In this document: piece by piece, positions 6,088 to 15,800 of the stretch
Layout of the letters: every line of letters starts with the position of its first letter
Position numbering within the stretch: the first letter of the stretch is position 1
IMG/VR virus record: IMGVR_UViG_3300030109_000549
Location: 1 to 24,442 of that record
Direction: 5' to 3' (one strand)
DNA from: a virus
Length of the DNA: 24,442 nt
Position numbers and translations under genes: made by a program
Notes under the pieces: generated by a model
Database searches by the model: none
What the model was told of the DNA's origin: nothing
What the model saw: only the letters and a program-made list of their open reading frames with translations

Positions 6088-9000
6088 ATGCCACTAATAT
6101 CAAGAGCAATTCCTACTTTATTGAGAGGGGTTTCACAATCTTCTGATTCAACGAAACAAGCTGACCATGCTGACATACAGGATAATGCCAATAGTGATCC
6201 TGTGTTAGGACTTACAAAACGATCTGGTACGCAATTCGTATCAAATCTTATAACCAGTGGAACTCCTATTGGTAATGCCCATGTAAAATTTATCAATAGA
6301 GATATTAACGAAAGATATATTGCAATATTTACTTCTGATAATGTAAGAGTATTTGAATTAGATGGTACAGAGTTAACAGTACATAAACCTGATGGAGTTG
6401 GTTATTTAAATGTAGCTAATCCAAGAGATCAGCTAAAAACTGTTACTATAGCTGACTTCACTTTTGTTGTTAATACAAATAAAATAGTAAAAATGAATAG
6501 TAATCAATTAACAACTGGTCCTATTTATAACGATGGATCTCAAGATATCACTATTACAAATCAAGCAATTGTATTTATAAAACAATGTTCAGCAGAATCA
6601 AAATACACGCTTGAGGTCGATGGTCGTAAGGTCATATATGACACTGTAGATGTCAGTGACAGAGTAAATACTTCAACGTGTGCTGAACAACTTAGGAATG
6701 GTTTATTTGGAACTACATCAGCTCCTCAAACAGACGAAGAAGGAACTGCATTAGCATCAGGAGTTTCTGGCAATACTTTTACTGCAACATTTAATGGTCC
6801 TGTTATAAATATATTTAAAAATGATAACTCTGATTTTAATATTAAATTAACTGATTCAAAAGGTAATACACAAACAACATTAGTAAAACAAAGCATACAA
6901 AGATTTACTGATTTACCAATCACTGCCCCTAATGGATATGTTGTAGAGATAAAAGGAGATCGATCATCTGATTTTGATAATTACTTTGTAAAATTTACTA
7001 CCTCTAACACGACCGCAGATGGCACAATAGATAAAGGTACATGGGAAGAAACAGTCAAAGTTGGTATTAATAAGAGATTTTCATATTCCACAATGCCACA
7101 TGTTTTACTAAGACAAGCGGATGGTCATTTTAGATTCGTAAAGGTTAATGGTGGAACCTATGGAACATCAACACAAAGTTCAGCTACCTTTACCTCTACA
7201 GCTTCAAGCATTACAGAAACTGGTACATATGCTCAAGCAAACACTGTTGGTATAACTGTTACACTTAACAATCATGGGTTTTCTATTGGTGAATCAATAA
7301 CTATTGATTTTACGTCTGGAACTAGTGTTGATGGAACTTTTACTGTCACCTCAATACCTGATACTAATACATTTACTGTTACAAGCTCTCAATCCAATAT
7401 TCAAACAACCACTGGTAATTGTAGTGTTAGTTCATCTAATAATACAGTAACTATTACTAAAAATAATCATGGGTTTGTTACTGGTGAATTAATTAATGTA
7501 GAAAGTAATAATTTAACAAATGGACAATTTATCATAACAGTTGTAGATGCTAATACATTTACTTATGAATCCGCATCTAATGAAGGTAATCATACTAATG
7601 TAGCTTGCACAGTTGGTTTAGGTTTTACATTACCTAAATGGGGAGAAAGAACTGTAGGTGATTTAGATCTTGCACCTGATTCTTCATTTGTAGGGTCAAC
7701 TATTAATAACGTATTCTTTTTTAGAAATAGACTTGGTTTTTTATCTTCTGATAATGTAATACTTTCAAGAGTATCAGCATTTTTTGATTTCTTCCCTGAA
7801 ACAGTATTATCAGTTCTTGATAGTGATCCTATTGATGTAGCTGCATCTCATACTAAGGTTGCTATTTTAAAAAATGCAATAACTATGGGAGAAAAATTAA
7901 TATTATTTTCTGATCAAACACAATTTACTTTAACGTCATCATCTGATTCTTTAACACCTGCTTCTGCTAATATAATAGTTTCAACAGAATTTGAATCAAG
8001 TGATTCTGCTACACCTGTAGGTTCTGGAGCTTCTGTTTATTATTTAACAGAGAAAGGTAATTTTTCTAGTGTAAGAGAATATATATTTCAGCCAGGAGTT
8101 GACATAAAAGATGCTTCAAATATAACAATTCATGTTCCAAGACTTATCCCAAATGATGTATTTAAAATTGCTGTTTCTACCAATCAAGATATATTGGCTT
8201 TAGTTAGTCTTACTAATCCAAATGTTTTATATATTAATCGTTGGTTATATGGATCAAGGTCAGAAAAAATATTAAATTCTTGGTTTACCTATACATTTAA
8301 TCCAAAAAAAGCTATTAAAGATGTAGAGTTTCTTGGAACAGATTTATTAATTACCTGTGATGATATAAGTGAAAGTGTTGCAAGAGTAACCCTAGAAAAA
8401 TTACCTTTTGCTACTGATTATAGAGAACCAAATTCATTATTTGAATATCATTTAGACCATAAAGTTTCTGATACAACAACAGGTGTTTCAGTATCTTATG
8501 ACGCTGATACTGATACGTCTACATTTACTGTTCCATATAAATTAAATGGAACAATGAAAGTTATAGGTAGATATTTAGCTTCAGGTGAAACCAGTACATA
8601 TATTGATACAGCAGATGCTCAACAAACATTACAACCAGGACAAATTATTACAACAACAAACCTTACTAATAACACAACAAGCACAATTGAAGCTAATGGT
8701 GACTATAGGAATAGTAAATTTATTATTGGTGAATCTTACGAAATGCACTATAGGTTCTCAACACAAAGATTAACACAATCTTCTGGAGGACAAAATGCTA
8801 GTGAGATCATAAGTGGTCGTCTTCAACTAAAACATTTCTATTTAAAGTTTGAAGACAGTGGATTTTTTAAAATAGAAGTGACACCTGAAAATAATACAAC
8901 ATCAACACATAAATTTACTGGTCGTTTTCTTGGTGCAACTTCTAGTGCCATTGGTGATATTGTTTTAGAAACAGGTACATTTAGAGTGCCAATTCTTAGT

Positions 9001-9108
9001 AGAGCTGATAGAGTTAATATAGATATTAAAAACGACACGTTTCTACCAAGCACTGTAACAAGTGCTGAATATGAAGCTATGTTTCATATGAGAAGTAGTA
9101 GGATGTAA
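6088..9108 (+). CDS. Tail tubular protein B (nozzle), T7 Gp12-like, with tandem beta insertion
   Basis: This 1006-residue protein forms the hexameric tail nozzle. Family features include the N-terminus LISRAIPTLLRGVSQSSDS (typical '..PxLxxGVSQQ' region), VFFFRNRLGFLSSDNVILSR at about 546-565 and ATPVGSGASVYYLTEKGNFS. It is longer than T7 Gp12 (794). Part of the excess is an insertion at about residues 370-515 with two repeats, each containing NNHGF, a GE(S/L)I turn, an NG/DGxF strand and an (D/A)NTFT strand (about 388-435 and 453-500). These look like two Ig-like or beta-sandwich modules exposed on the nozzle. The start lies two bases after the tube A stop. Confidence 0.94.
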   Translation: MPLISRAIPTLLRGVSQSSDSTKQADHADIQDNANSDPVLGLTKRSGTQFVSNLITSGTPIGNAHVKFINRDINERYIAIFTSDNVRVFELDGTELTVHKPDGVGYLNVANPRDQLKTVTIADFTFVVNTNKIVKMNSNQLTTGPIYNDGSQDITITNQAIVFIKQCSAESKYTLEVDGRKVIYDTVDVSDRVNTSTCAEQLRNGLFGTTSAPQTDEEGTALASGVSGNTFTATFNGPVINIFKNDNSDFNIKLTDSKGNTQTTLVKQSIQRFTDLPITAPNGYVVEIKGDRSSDFDNYFVKFTTSNTTADGTIDKGTWEETVKVGINKRFSYSTMPHVLLRQADGHFRFVKVNGGTYGTSTQSSATFTSTASSITETGTYAQANTVGITVTLNNHGFSIGESITIDFTSGTSVDGTFTVTSIPDTNTFTVTSSQSNIQTTTGNCSVSSSNNTVTITKNNHGFVTGELINVESNNLTNGQFIITVVDANTFTYESASNEGNHTNVACTVGLGFTLPKWGERTVGDLDLAPDSSFVGSTINNVFFFRNRLGFLSSDNVILSRVSAFFDFFPETVLSVLDSDPIDVAASHTKVAILKNAITMGEKLILFSDQTQFTLTSSSDSLTPASANIIVSTEFESSDSATPVGSGASVYYLTEKGNFSSVREYIFQPGVDIKDASNITIHVPRLIPNDVFKIAVSTNQDILALVSLTNPNVLYINRWLYGSRSEKILNSWFTYTFNPKKAIKDVEFLGTDLLITCDDISESVARVTLEKLPFATDYREPNSLFEYHLDHKVSDTTTGVSVSYDADTDTSTFTVPYKLNGTMKVIGRYLASGETSTYIDTADAQQTLQPGQIITTTNLTNNTTSTIEANGDYRNSKFIIGESYEMHYRFSTQRLTQSSGGQNASEIISGRLQLKHFYLKFEDSGFFKIEVTPENNTTSTHKFTGRFLGATSSAIGDIVLETGTFRVPILSRADRVNIDIKNDTFLPSTVTSAEYEAMFHMRSSRM

Positions 9109-9560
9109 TGGGTTATTTAAGAAAAGCAAATATTAAAGATCTTAGATATGTAGCTAATAATCTAAGAGAGATAGATAAAAGAGAAGCTTTCTATCAAACA
9201 GGACAGGAACCCCTACAAGCTGTTCAATTCACTTATATTTGCAGCAATGTAAATATGGCTATAGCTGATGATAACGACCATCCTATAGGTCTTTGTGGAG
9301 TAGTAGAAGGGGGTGTTATATGGATGGTTGCTACTGATAGACTATTTGAAAATAAAAAATATAAAATACAACTAATAAGAAAAGGTCGAAAATGGGTCGA
9401 TAACCTGTTGAAAAAATATAAAATCCTATATAATTTTGTATATGCAGAGAATCATTCTGCTATAAAATGGTTAAAAGCTCTTGGTTTTACTTTTATTAAA
9501 TATCATGAACATTATGGTATTGAACGTAAACCATTCTACGAATTTCTGAGGATCGCATAG
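9108..9560 (+). CDS. Gp13-like protein with GNAT acetyltransferase fold
   Basis: The 150-residue protein has a GNAT-like layout: an N-terminal helix (KDLRYVANNLREIDKREAF), a central strand pair (PIGLCGVVEGGVIWMVATD), a helix (YKIQLIRKGRKWVDNLLKKY), and the final NHSAIKWLKALGF segment that in GNAT enzymes binds the cofactor pantetheine end. T7 Gp13 (138 residues), once called internal virion protein A, has the same genomic position between Gp12 and Gp14. The usual acetyl-CoA loop QxxGxG/A is not obvious (IRKGRKW instead), so catalysis is uncertain. It begins in a one-base overlap with the tube B stop. Confidence 0.88.
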   Translation: MGYLRKANIKDLRYVANNLREIDKREAFYQTGQEPLQAVQFTYICSNVNMAIADDNDHPIGLCGVVEGGVIWMVATDRLFENKKYKIQLIRKGRKWVDNLLKKYKILYNFVYAENHSAIKWLKALGFTFIKYHEHYGIERKPFYEFLRIA

Positions 9561-10199
9561 ATGTGTGTTGCAGCATTACCAGTATTAGGTGCTTTAGGTG
9601 GTGGTAGTGGTGGATTATTTGCAACAAGTTTAGGTCTTAACTTAGCTTCTGGTCTTGCACAAAGATCTGCAGCACAGTCAGCAGCAAGACAACAATATCA
9701 GAGTTCTTTAAAAGCAAGTGAATCAGCAGATAAATCTCTTTCAAGACAGGCAGAAGCTTTTGGACAACGTATATCAGAACAACGAGCATCTTCAGCACAG
9801 GAAAAATTAGCAAAAACAATACAGGGATTACAAGCAAGAGGAGCTTTGAGAGCTAGTGAAAGAGCAGGTCTATCACTTAACTTATTAGCTCGTGACCAAG
9901 AAAGACAAGTATTAAATCAAAGAGAATCTATTAATCAAGCTATAGAATCAGCAAACAGACAATATAGTAGAAATATAGAAGGTCTTATAGCTGAAAGAGA
10001 TAGCAGACGTAATCAACTACAAAGTAATATTAACCAGGCTTACAACCAAGTTCCTTCTCTTGGATCAGTTCTTCTAAATACTGCCGTATCAGGTCTTAAC
10101 TCGTATGCTTCTCTTACAGGTGGTCTTGGTAAGGTCGGTTCAACAGACGATCCTTTCATAGGAACTGTAAATGATCCTTATTTTAGGAATGTTTATTAA
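9561..10199 (+). CDS. Internal virion protein B, T7 Gp14-like
   Basis: The 212-residue product starts with a glycine/alanine-rich hydrophobic segment (ALPVLGALGGGSGGLFATS) and continues as a long Gln/Ser/Ala/Arg-rich helix. It ends in a mildly hydrophobic SLGSVLLNTAVSGLNSYASL region. T7 Gp14 (196 residues) has this build: it is ejected first and forms the outer-membrane pore for DNA entry. The gene lies between Gp13-like and Gp15-like genes with no gap. An AGGA sequence lies just upstream of the ATG. MC at the N-terminus is shared with the gene at 360, probably by chance. Confidence 0.9.
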   Translation: MCVAALPVLGALGGGSGGLFATSLGLNLASGLAQRSAAQSAARQQYQSSLKASESADKSLSRQAEAFGQRISEQRASSAQEKLAKTIQGLQARGALRASERAGLSLNLLARDQERQVLNQRESINQAIESANRQYSRNIEGLIAERDSRRNQLQSNINQAYNQVPSLGSVLLNTAVSGLNSYASLTGGLGKVGSTDDPFIGTVNDPYFRNVY

Positions 10200-10207
10200 C
10201 AAAAACA

Positions 10208-12829
10208 ATGACTAACAGTTTTCAAAGTACAGCTTTTCAATCCTCTGCAAGCCCTGTAGATACTTTTGTACAGCCTGTGAGGGTACAACCTAAAACTGGT
10301 ATTGAGTCTTTAGCTGAAACACTTGCTGCTGTAAATCCTAATCTTCAAAAGTTTATTGGTACTAAGATTGAACAAGAAGCAGAAAGAGAAGCACAAAAAG
10401 CTGTAAATGATGCTCTTGATGGAGACATAAATGATTTTAAAGCTGCAACAAAAATATTAAAATCTGACGAATTGATAGGTGGTAATATTTTTTATGATAG
10501 AGCTTTTAGAAGAAGTAAAGCACAAATACTAGGAAGCACTTTAGAAACAAGATTAAAAAATTCTTACAAAAGTACTTTAATAAATGGATCACCATTATCA
10601 ACTTTTGATATAAATTCTGCTGAATATAAGAATTGGGAAAACAATGAAATAAATCAAGTTGTTGATGCTGTAGGCAATTTAGATGAAGATACTTTTAATA
10701 GAAAATTTTTACCGTATTTAATAAATGCAAAACAAAAAATAAATCAATTTGCTTTATCAGAAAACCAAAAACTTCAATTACAAAATTTAGAATCGCAAGC
10801 TGTTGAATTAGGTAATCAAGTTTTAACCTTTGCCACTTTAGATCCTGACTCTGATGACTTAAATAAAAATACTTTTCTTTTGCTTATGAATGGAATTAAA
10901 GGTTATGAAAGTGATATTAATAAACTTGGATTGACACAAGAACAAAGATCAAATTTAAATAAAAGACTTTTGACAAGTATTTACAACAAAGCAACAGAAA
11001 TAGGTTATGAAACAAGAGATGCTGAATTTGCATTAGAACTTTTAGAATCTGCAAATTTATTTCCTTATGGACCTGGTGGCAAGTTAAATTTAACTAATCA
11101 TCCAGATTACCAAGCTTTTAAAAATAAATTAAGAGTAGAAATAGAAACTTATAGTGCAGCACAAGATAATAGAGATATTCAAAAGATAAAAAATATTAGA
11201 GAAAAACAATTAGATAATGATATGTTGAGATTTGGACAATTATTAGAAGAAGGTAATGCGGAACAAGCCAATATACTTTTGAGAAATATTAAATTAAATA
11301 ACCCTTTGAGAGCAGCAAATATAGGATCAAACGCTTCAGCTTTAGACGGTGATACAAATGAAAGATATGCACAGATGTTATTTAACATACAAAACAATAC
11401 CTATGGAACTCTTGTTGATTCAAGAATTGCAGCTATGGAATGGTTTAACGACCCAAGAACACCACCTTCATCTGTAAATGTAACAAGACTCACTAATTTA
11501 TTAAAACTTGCTGGTACTGTCGATACTGGTATCTTAACTCCTTTAAATCAATACTTTACTAGGTTTGATAAATTTTCAAAAGATCTTTTATTAAATAATA
11601 AAAATGCACAGGCATTTAGCAGAATATTAAGTGAGGATTTAGCATCTTTAAAAGGTATTTTAACTGAAGAATATAAAAGCGATTTTAGAAGATGGAGATT
11701 AGATAATCCCAATGTAGGTTCTAAAGAATTTGCTATTGAAGATGAAAGATTAAAAACAGAATTTAAAAATAAACTTATTAGAGGTATAAATGATTTAATA
11801 GAAGTTGATGACGATTCAAATAAAAATGATTCTATTCCTGAAGGTTTAGAAGGTGTACCAACAAGTAAAGAAAACAATAATCAAAGAGACTTTTTTGGTA
11901 ATACATCATTAGGTAATGAACAAAAAAGACTTTTAAATCAATTACAAAACATGGGTGGAGTAAATAAAGAAAATATTACTAATTTAGTAAATATGATTGA
12001 AGAAGAAAAAAATAAAGTAACTGGTGTTGATTTGTTTGGAAGAAAAGCAGAAGCAGATCGTTTAATTAAATTTTTGATGACAGGTCAATATGGATTTGGT
12101 TTTGGAGAATCACAAGTATATGAACCTTTACGAAATTTAATGACTGAAGGAGTTGAACCTAGTGCTTTTTCAAATAACAATACACCTACTACCGTTGAAG
12201 TTAAGCAAGGAGATACTTTAAGTGAATTAGCAAAAGAATTTGGTGTTCCGTTAAAAGCTCTTATAGAAGCAAACAATATAACTAATCCAAATTTAATAAA
12301 ACCTGGTCAAGAATTAATTGTACCAATGGTAGAAACTACAACTTCTAATGAAATAAAAACAAAAAATAAATTACCAGAAGTAGAATTAAATAAATTAAAA
12401 GAAGAAATAAAAATAAGAGTAGATAAGAAACAACCTCTTACTAAACAACAAATAAATCAACTATTACTTAATGCAGGGTTTACAGCAGAGCAAGCAAAAA
12501 TAATGACTGCTATTGCCATGGCTGAATCAGATAATAAAGTAAATGCTTTCTATGGTGGTACGGAAAAAGATCCAGAAGCATCTTATGGTCTATTTCAAAT
12601 AAATATGTACAACTACAAAGGTATGGAATTAGGAAATGATAGACAACCTAAACTTGGTATAGATAATAATGAAGCTTTATATGACCCTGTTCTTAATGCT
12701 ATAGCTGCTAAATTAGTGTTTGATGAAACACAGGCACAAAAAGGTAATGGTTATTTGGCTTGGGGTGTCTATTCTAAAGATGGAGAAACTGAAGCTCCTG
12801 ACGCTAGATACAAACAATTTCTTGATTAA
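10208..12829 (+). CDS. Internal virion protein C (Gp15-like) fused to LysM and lytic transglycosylase domains
   Basis: Residues 1 to about 640 are long, helical and charged, as expected for T7 Gp15 (747 residues), a part of the periplasmic ejection tube. A LysM peptidoglycan-binding domain follows at about 662-708 (QGDTLSELAKEFGVPLKALI, then NITNPNLIKPGQELIVP). Next is a C-terminal SLT-type domain at about 745-873. It has AMAESD with the expected catalytic Glu at 773, SYGLFQIN, and DPVLNAIAAKLVFD...AWGVY. The enzyme would cut cell-wall glycan for tail penetration. In T7 this activity sits at the N-terminus of Gp16, so the domain has moved or was acquired separately here. Confidence 0.92.
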   Translation: MTNSFQSTAFQSSASPVDTFVQPVRVQPKTGIESLAETLAAVNPNLQKFIGTKIEQEAEREAQKAVNDALDGDINDFKAATKILKSDELIGGNIFYDRAFRRSKAQILGSTLETRLKNSYKSTLINGSPLSTFDINSAEYKNWENNEINQVVDAVGNLDEDTFNRKFLPYLINAKQKINQFALSENQKLQLQNLESQAVELGNQVLTFATLDPDSDDLNKNTFLLLMNGIKGYESDINKLGLTQEQRSNLNKRLLTSIYNKATEIGYETRDAEFALELLESANLFPYGPGGKLNLTNHPDYQAFKNKLRVEIETYSAAQDNRDIQKIKNIREKQLDNDMLRFGQLLEEGNAEQANILLRNIKLNNPLRAANIGSNASALDGDTNERYAQMLFNIQNNTYGTLVDSRIAAMEWFNDPRTPPSSVNVTRLTNLLKLAGTVDTGILTPLNQYFTRFDKFSKDLLLNNKNAQAFSRILSEDLASLKGILTEEYKSDFRRWRLDNPNVGSKEFAIEDERLKTEFKNKLIRGINDLIEVDDDSNKNDSIPEGLEGVPTSKENNNQRDFFGNTSLGNEQKRLLNQLQNMGGVNKENITNLVNMIEEEKNKVTGVDLFGRKAEADRLIKFLMTGQYGFGFGESQVYEPLRNLMTEGVEPSAFSNNNTPTTVEVKQGDTLSELAKEFGVPLKALIEANNITNPNLIKPGQELIVPMVETTTSNEIKTKNKLPEVELNKLKEEIKIRVDKKQPLTKQQINQLLLNAGFTAEQAKIMTAIAMAESDNKVNAFYGGTEKDPEASYGLFQINMYNYKGMELGNDRQPKLGIDNNEALYDPVLNAIAAKLVFDETQAQKGNGYLAWGVYSKDGETEAPDARYKQFLD

Positions 12830-12831
12830 AC

Positions 12832-15800
12832 ATGACTGATTCCAACATCAATAGTCTTCTAAACAATGAAGAAGAAAAAGATGAAACTCTGTTAAACACA
12901 ACACAGATTAAAAGTAATACAGAATCATTGTTAGATAGAATTGAACAAAAATCTTTTACACCAAATTTAGATCAGAATATATTTAAAACGCAAGCCAAAG
13001 TTGTTGATTTTTTTGATAATAAATTTTTAGGTAATCAAAGAAGTTTTGAAGAAATTTTAGAAAACAGATCAAGAATTGTAAATGAGAGTATAAAAAAGAA
13101 AGAAGAAACAGATAAACAAATTACCAAAACAGCAACTTCACAAGTAATAAGAGGTGCTATAACAGGTCCAGTGAAAGCTATAAATGAAACTGTTGAATTT
13201 GTTGATGATATTTATGATTATTTAGCTGGCAATCCATACGATAATAACGATTTAATTGATACAAGTAATTTTGAAAGAGAAGATGATGGTGCTTTTTATC
13301 AAATTCCTCAAGCTATTACTCAATTTTTATTACCTATGGGTATCTTTACCAAAGGTCTTAAAGGTATAAAAAATCCTTGGACAAGAAACCTTGTTGCAGG
13401 TTTTCTTACTGATTTTGTAGTAGAAGATCCGTTTGAACAAAATCTTTATAACATGGTTGATTCTTATGAAGGTATGTTAGAACCTGTTGTGGACATTTTA
13501 AAAATGCCTGCATCAATATTTAAAGCAGAGGATGATATATCACCAATAGAAGCAAGACTTAGGAAGGCTTTTGGTGGTGCAGTTATAGGAGAAGCTTTAA
13601 CAGGTTTATCTGTAGGTCTTAAAGCATTTAGAAATTCAAAGCTTGCACCAGAAGCCTTAAGAACTTTAGAAGCAAAACAACGATTAAAATTTAAAGATCT
13701 AGGTATAGACCAAGCTGGTAATGAATTATTAGATGAAAAGGTTATAGATCTTATTAAACCTTTAGATGTTAAAAAAGGAAAAGGTATTGGAGATAAAACA
13801 CAAACACCAAGAGTTGGTGAGAAAATAGAATCTACATTTAATCCTAAAATTACAGGAGGTGGAATACAAAACTTACGAGAAAGTTTACTAAATATAAGTG
13901 AATACTTTAGAGATACTGATGAATTTGGACAATGGGCTAGATCTGTTTCTTTACAAGATATGTTTAATGCTTCACAAAGACAATCAAGAGGACAAGCATT
14001 AGAAGCTGCTAGATTTTTCTTACAGGAGTTTGGTCCATTTAAAAAAACAAGAAACGGAAATATAATAAATAATCCACAATATTTACCTGCAACAACCATT
14101 TCTGTAAATCAAATGATGAACAAAAATGGCGAAGAAGTATATAACTTATCTGTAGCTTTACATAATGCTATTGTCACTAAAAACCTTGATGCTATAAAAG
14201 AAATAAGAAGTGATTTTATAGAAGAAACCAAAGTATTAAAAGGTCTTGTTTATCTTAATAAAGGAGTTGGCTCTTTAACATCACAATCTTTAGGAGCAAG
14301 AAGGGCTGCTGGTGGTTTAAGAGATGCGAAAACAACTGCTCAAGATTTTGGAGTTCGTTCTGGTACTGAAGATATAAATTCAATAAATAGAAACTTTATT
14401 GAAGATACAGGTGCTGATGAGATAGATGAGACTTTTAATAAAATATTCGATTTAGTTGAAAAAGGCGATGAAGAAGCAGCTTTATCATTAACTAGATTGA
14501 CTAAATATCTACATATAGCAGGTGGTAATCCAGAGGTTTTAAAGAAAATGATTAAAAAAGGATTTATAGAAAGAGGGGTAGAGTTTACTAACGAAATATA
14601 CATTAACTCAATTTTAAGTGGACCTCCAACACACGTAGTAAATATTTTATCAACAGGTCTTAATACTCTTATAAAACCATTAACACAATCTGCTGGTGCA
14701 TTTAAAGTTACAGCTACTGATAGTTTTGGTAAAAAAGTTTTTAGACCAGAATTTAATACTGAAGAATTTATTAAAGGATGGAAACAATTTATTTATATGT
14801 ATCAGTCTCTAGGAGATGCTTTTAATGTCGCAGGTAAAGCTTTCAAAGTTAATGAAAATGTTTTAGATAGGGCTGCTATGGTTCAAGATGCAAGAAGAGT
14901 TTCAAGAAATATTAATGGGCAGGATGTTACAAATTTTGCTGATAGCAATGCACTTACTAGAAATGCTATAAAACCTTTTGTTGATTTTACGAATGCTGAT
15001 GCTTGGCTACCATCTATTTATAATAATTTTAGAAGAATTAATGGTTTTGGATCAAGATTACTAATTACAGAAGATGAGTTTTATAAACAAGTAAATTTTA
15101 GAGCTTATGTTAAATCTGACGCATGGGAAAAAGGTGTTAAAGCAGGTAAGACAGGCAATGCTTTAACAGAATACATAGAGAAACAATCTAATAAAGTTTT
15201 TGATATTGTTGATACTGGAAGTACCAAAGGTTTACCACCTAGTATTACTGATCTATATAAGAAAGCAAAAGATTATGCTGCTGAGGTAACTTTTACAAAA
15301 GATCTACCTCAAGATGGATTTGGTAAAACAATACAAAACTTTGCTAATCATCCATTTGGTAGATTAATAGTTCCATTTGTAAGAACTCCTATAAATATTT
15401 TTAAAACTCAATTAAGATTTATTCCAGGTTTTAATTATGCTTTATTAGGTGAATATAGAAGAGCTTTAAAAAGTACAGATCCAAGTGTCGCTGCTAGAGC
15501 AAGAGGGGAAATGTATTTAGGAGGTGGTTTTACATCAATGGCCCTTCTTTTAGCTAGAGATGTTGATAATCCTATGGCAGAAGTGTCCTTTACAGGTGGT
15601 GGTCCTAATACAGTTGGATTTGGCGATGTTATCGAACAGAATAGATTATTAGTCAAACAAAAAAGAGCAGAAGGTTGGCAGCCTTATTCTTTTAGATTTT
15701 TAGTAAGAGATAAAAACGGTGAAGTGGTAATGACCAAAAGTGGCAAACCAAAATATAAATATATTTCATATAAAAGATTAGATCCTTGGTCTGGTATCTT

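Noticed and set aside
13464-14099. Long reverse frame of 211 codons opposite the Gp16-like gene.
   Set aside because: It is the complement of a solid 1308-residue coding frame in AT-rich DNA and shows no ribosome site, domain or sensible composition.
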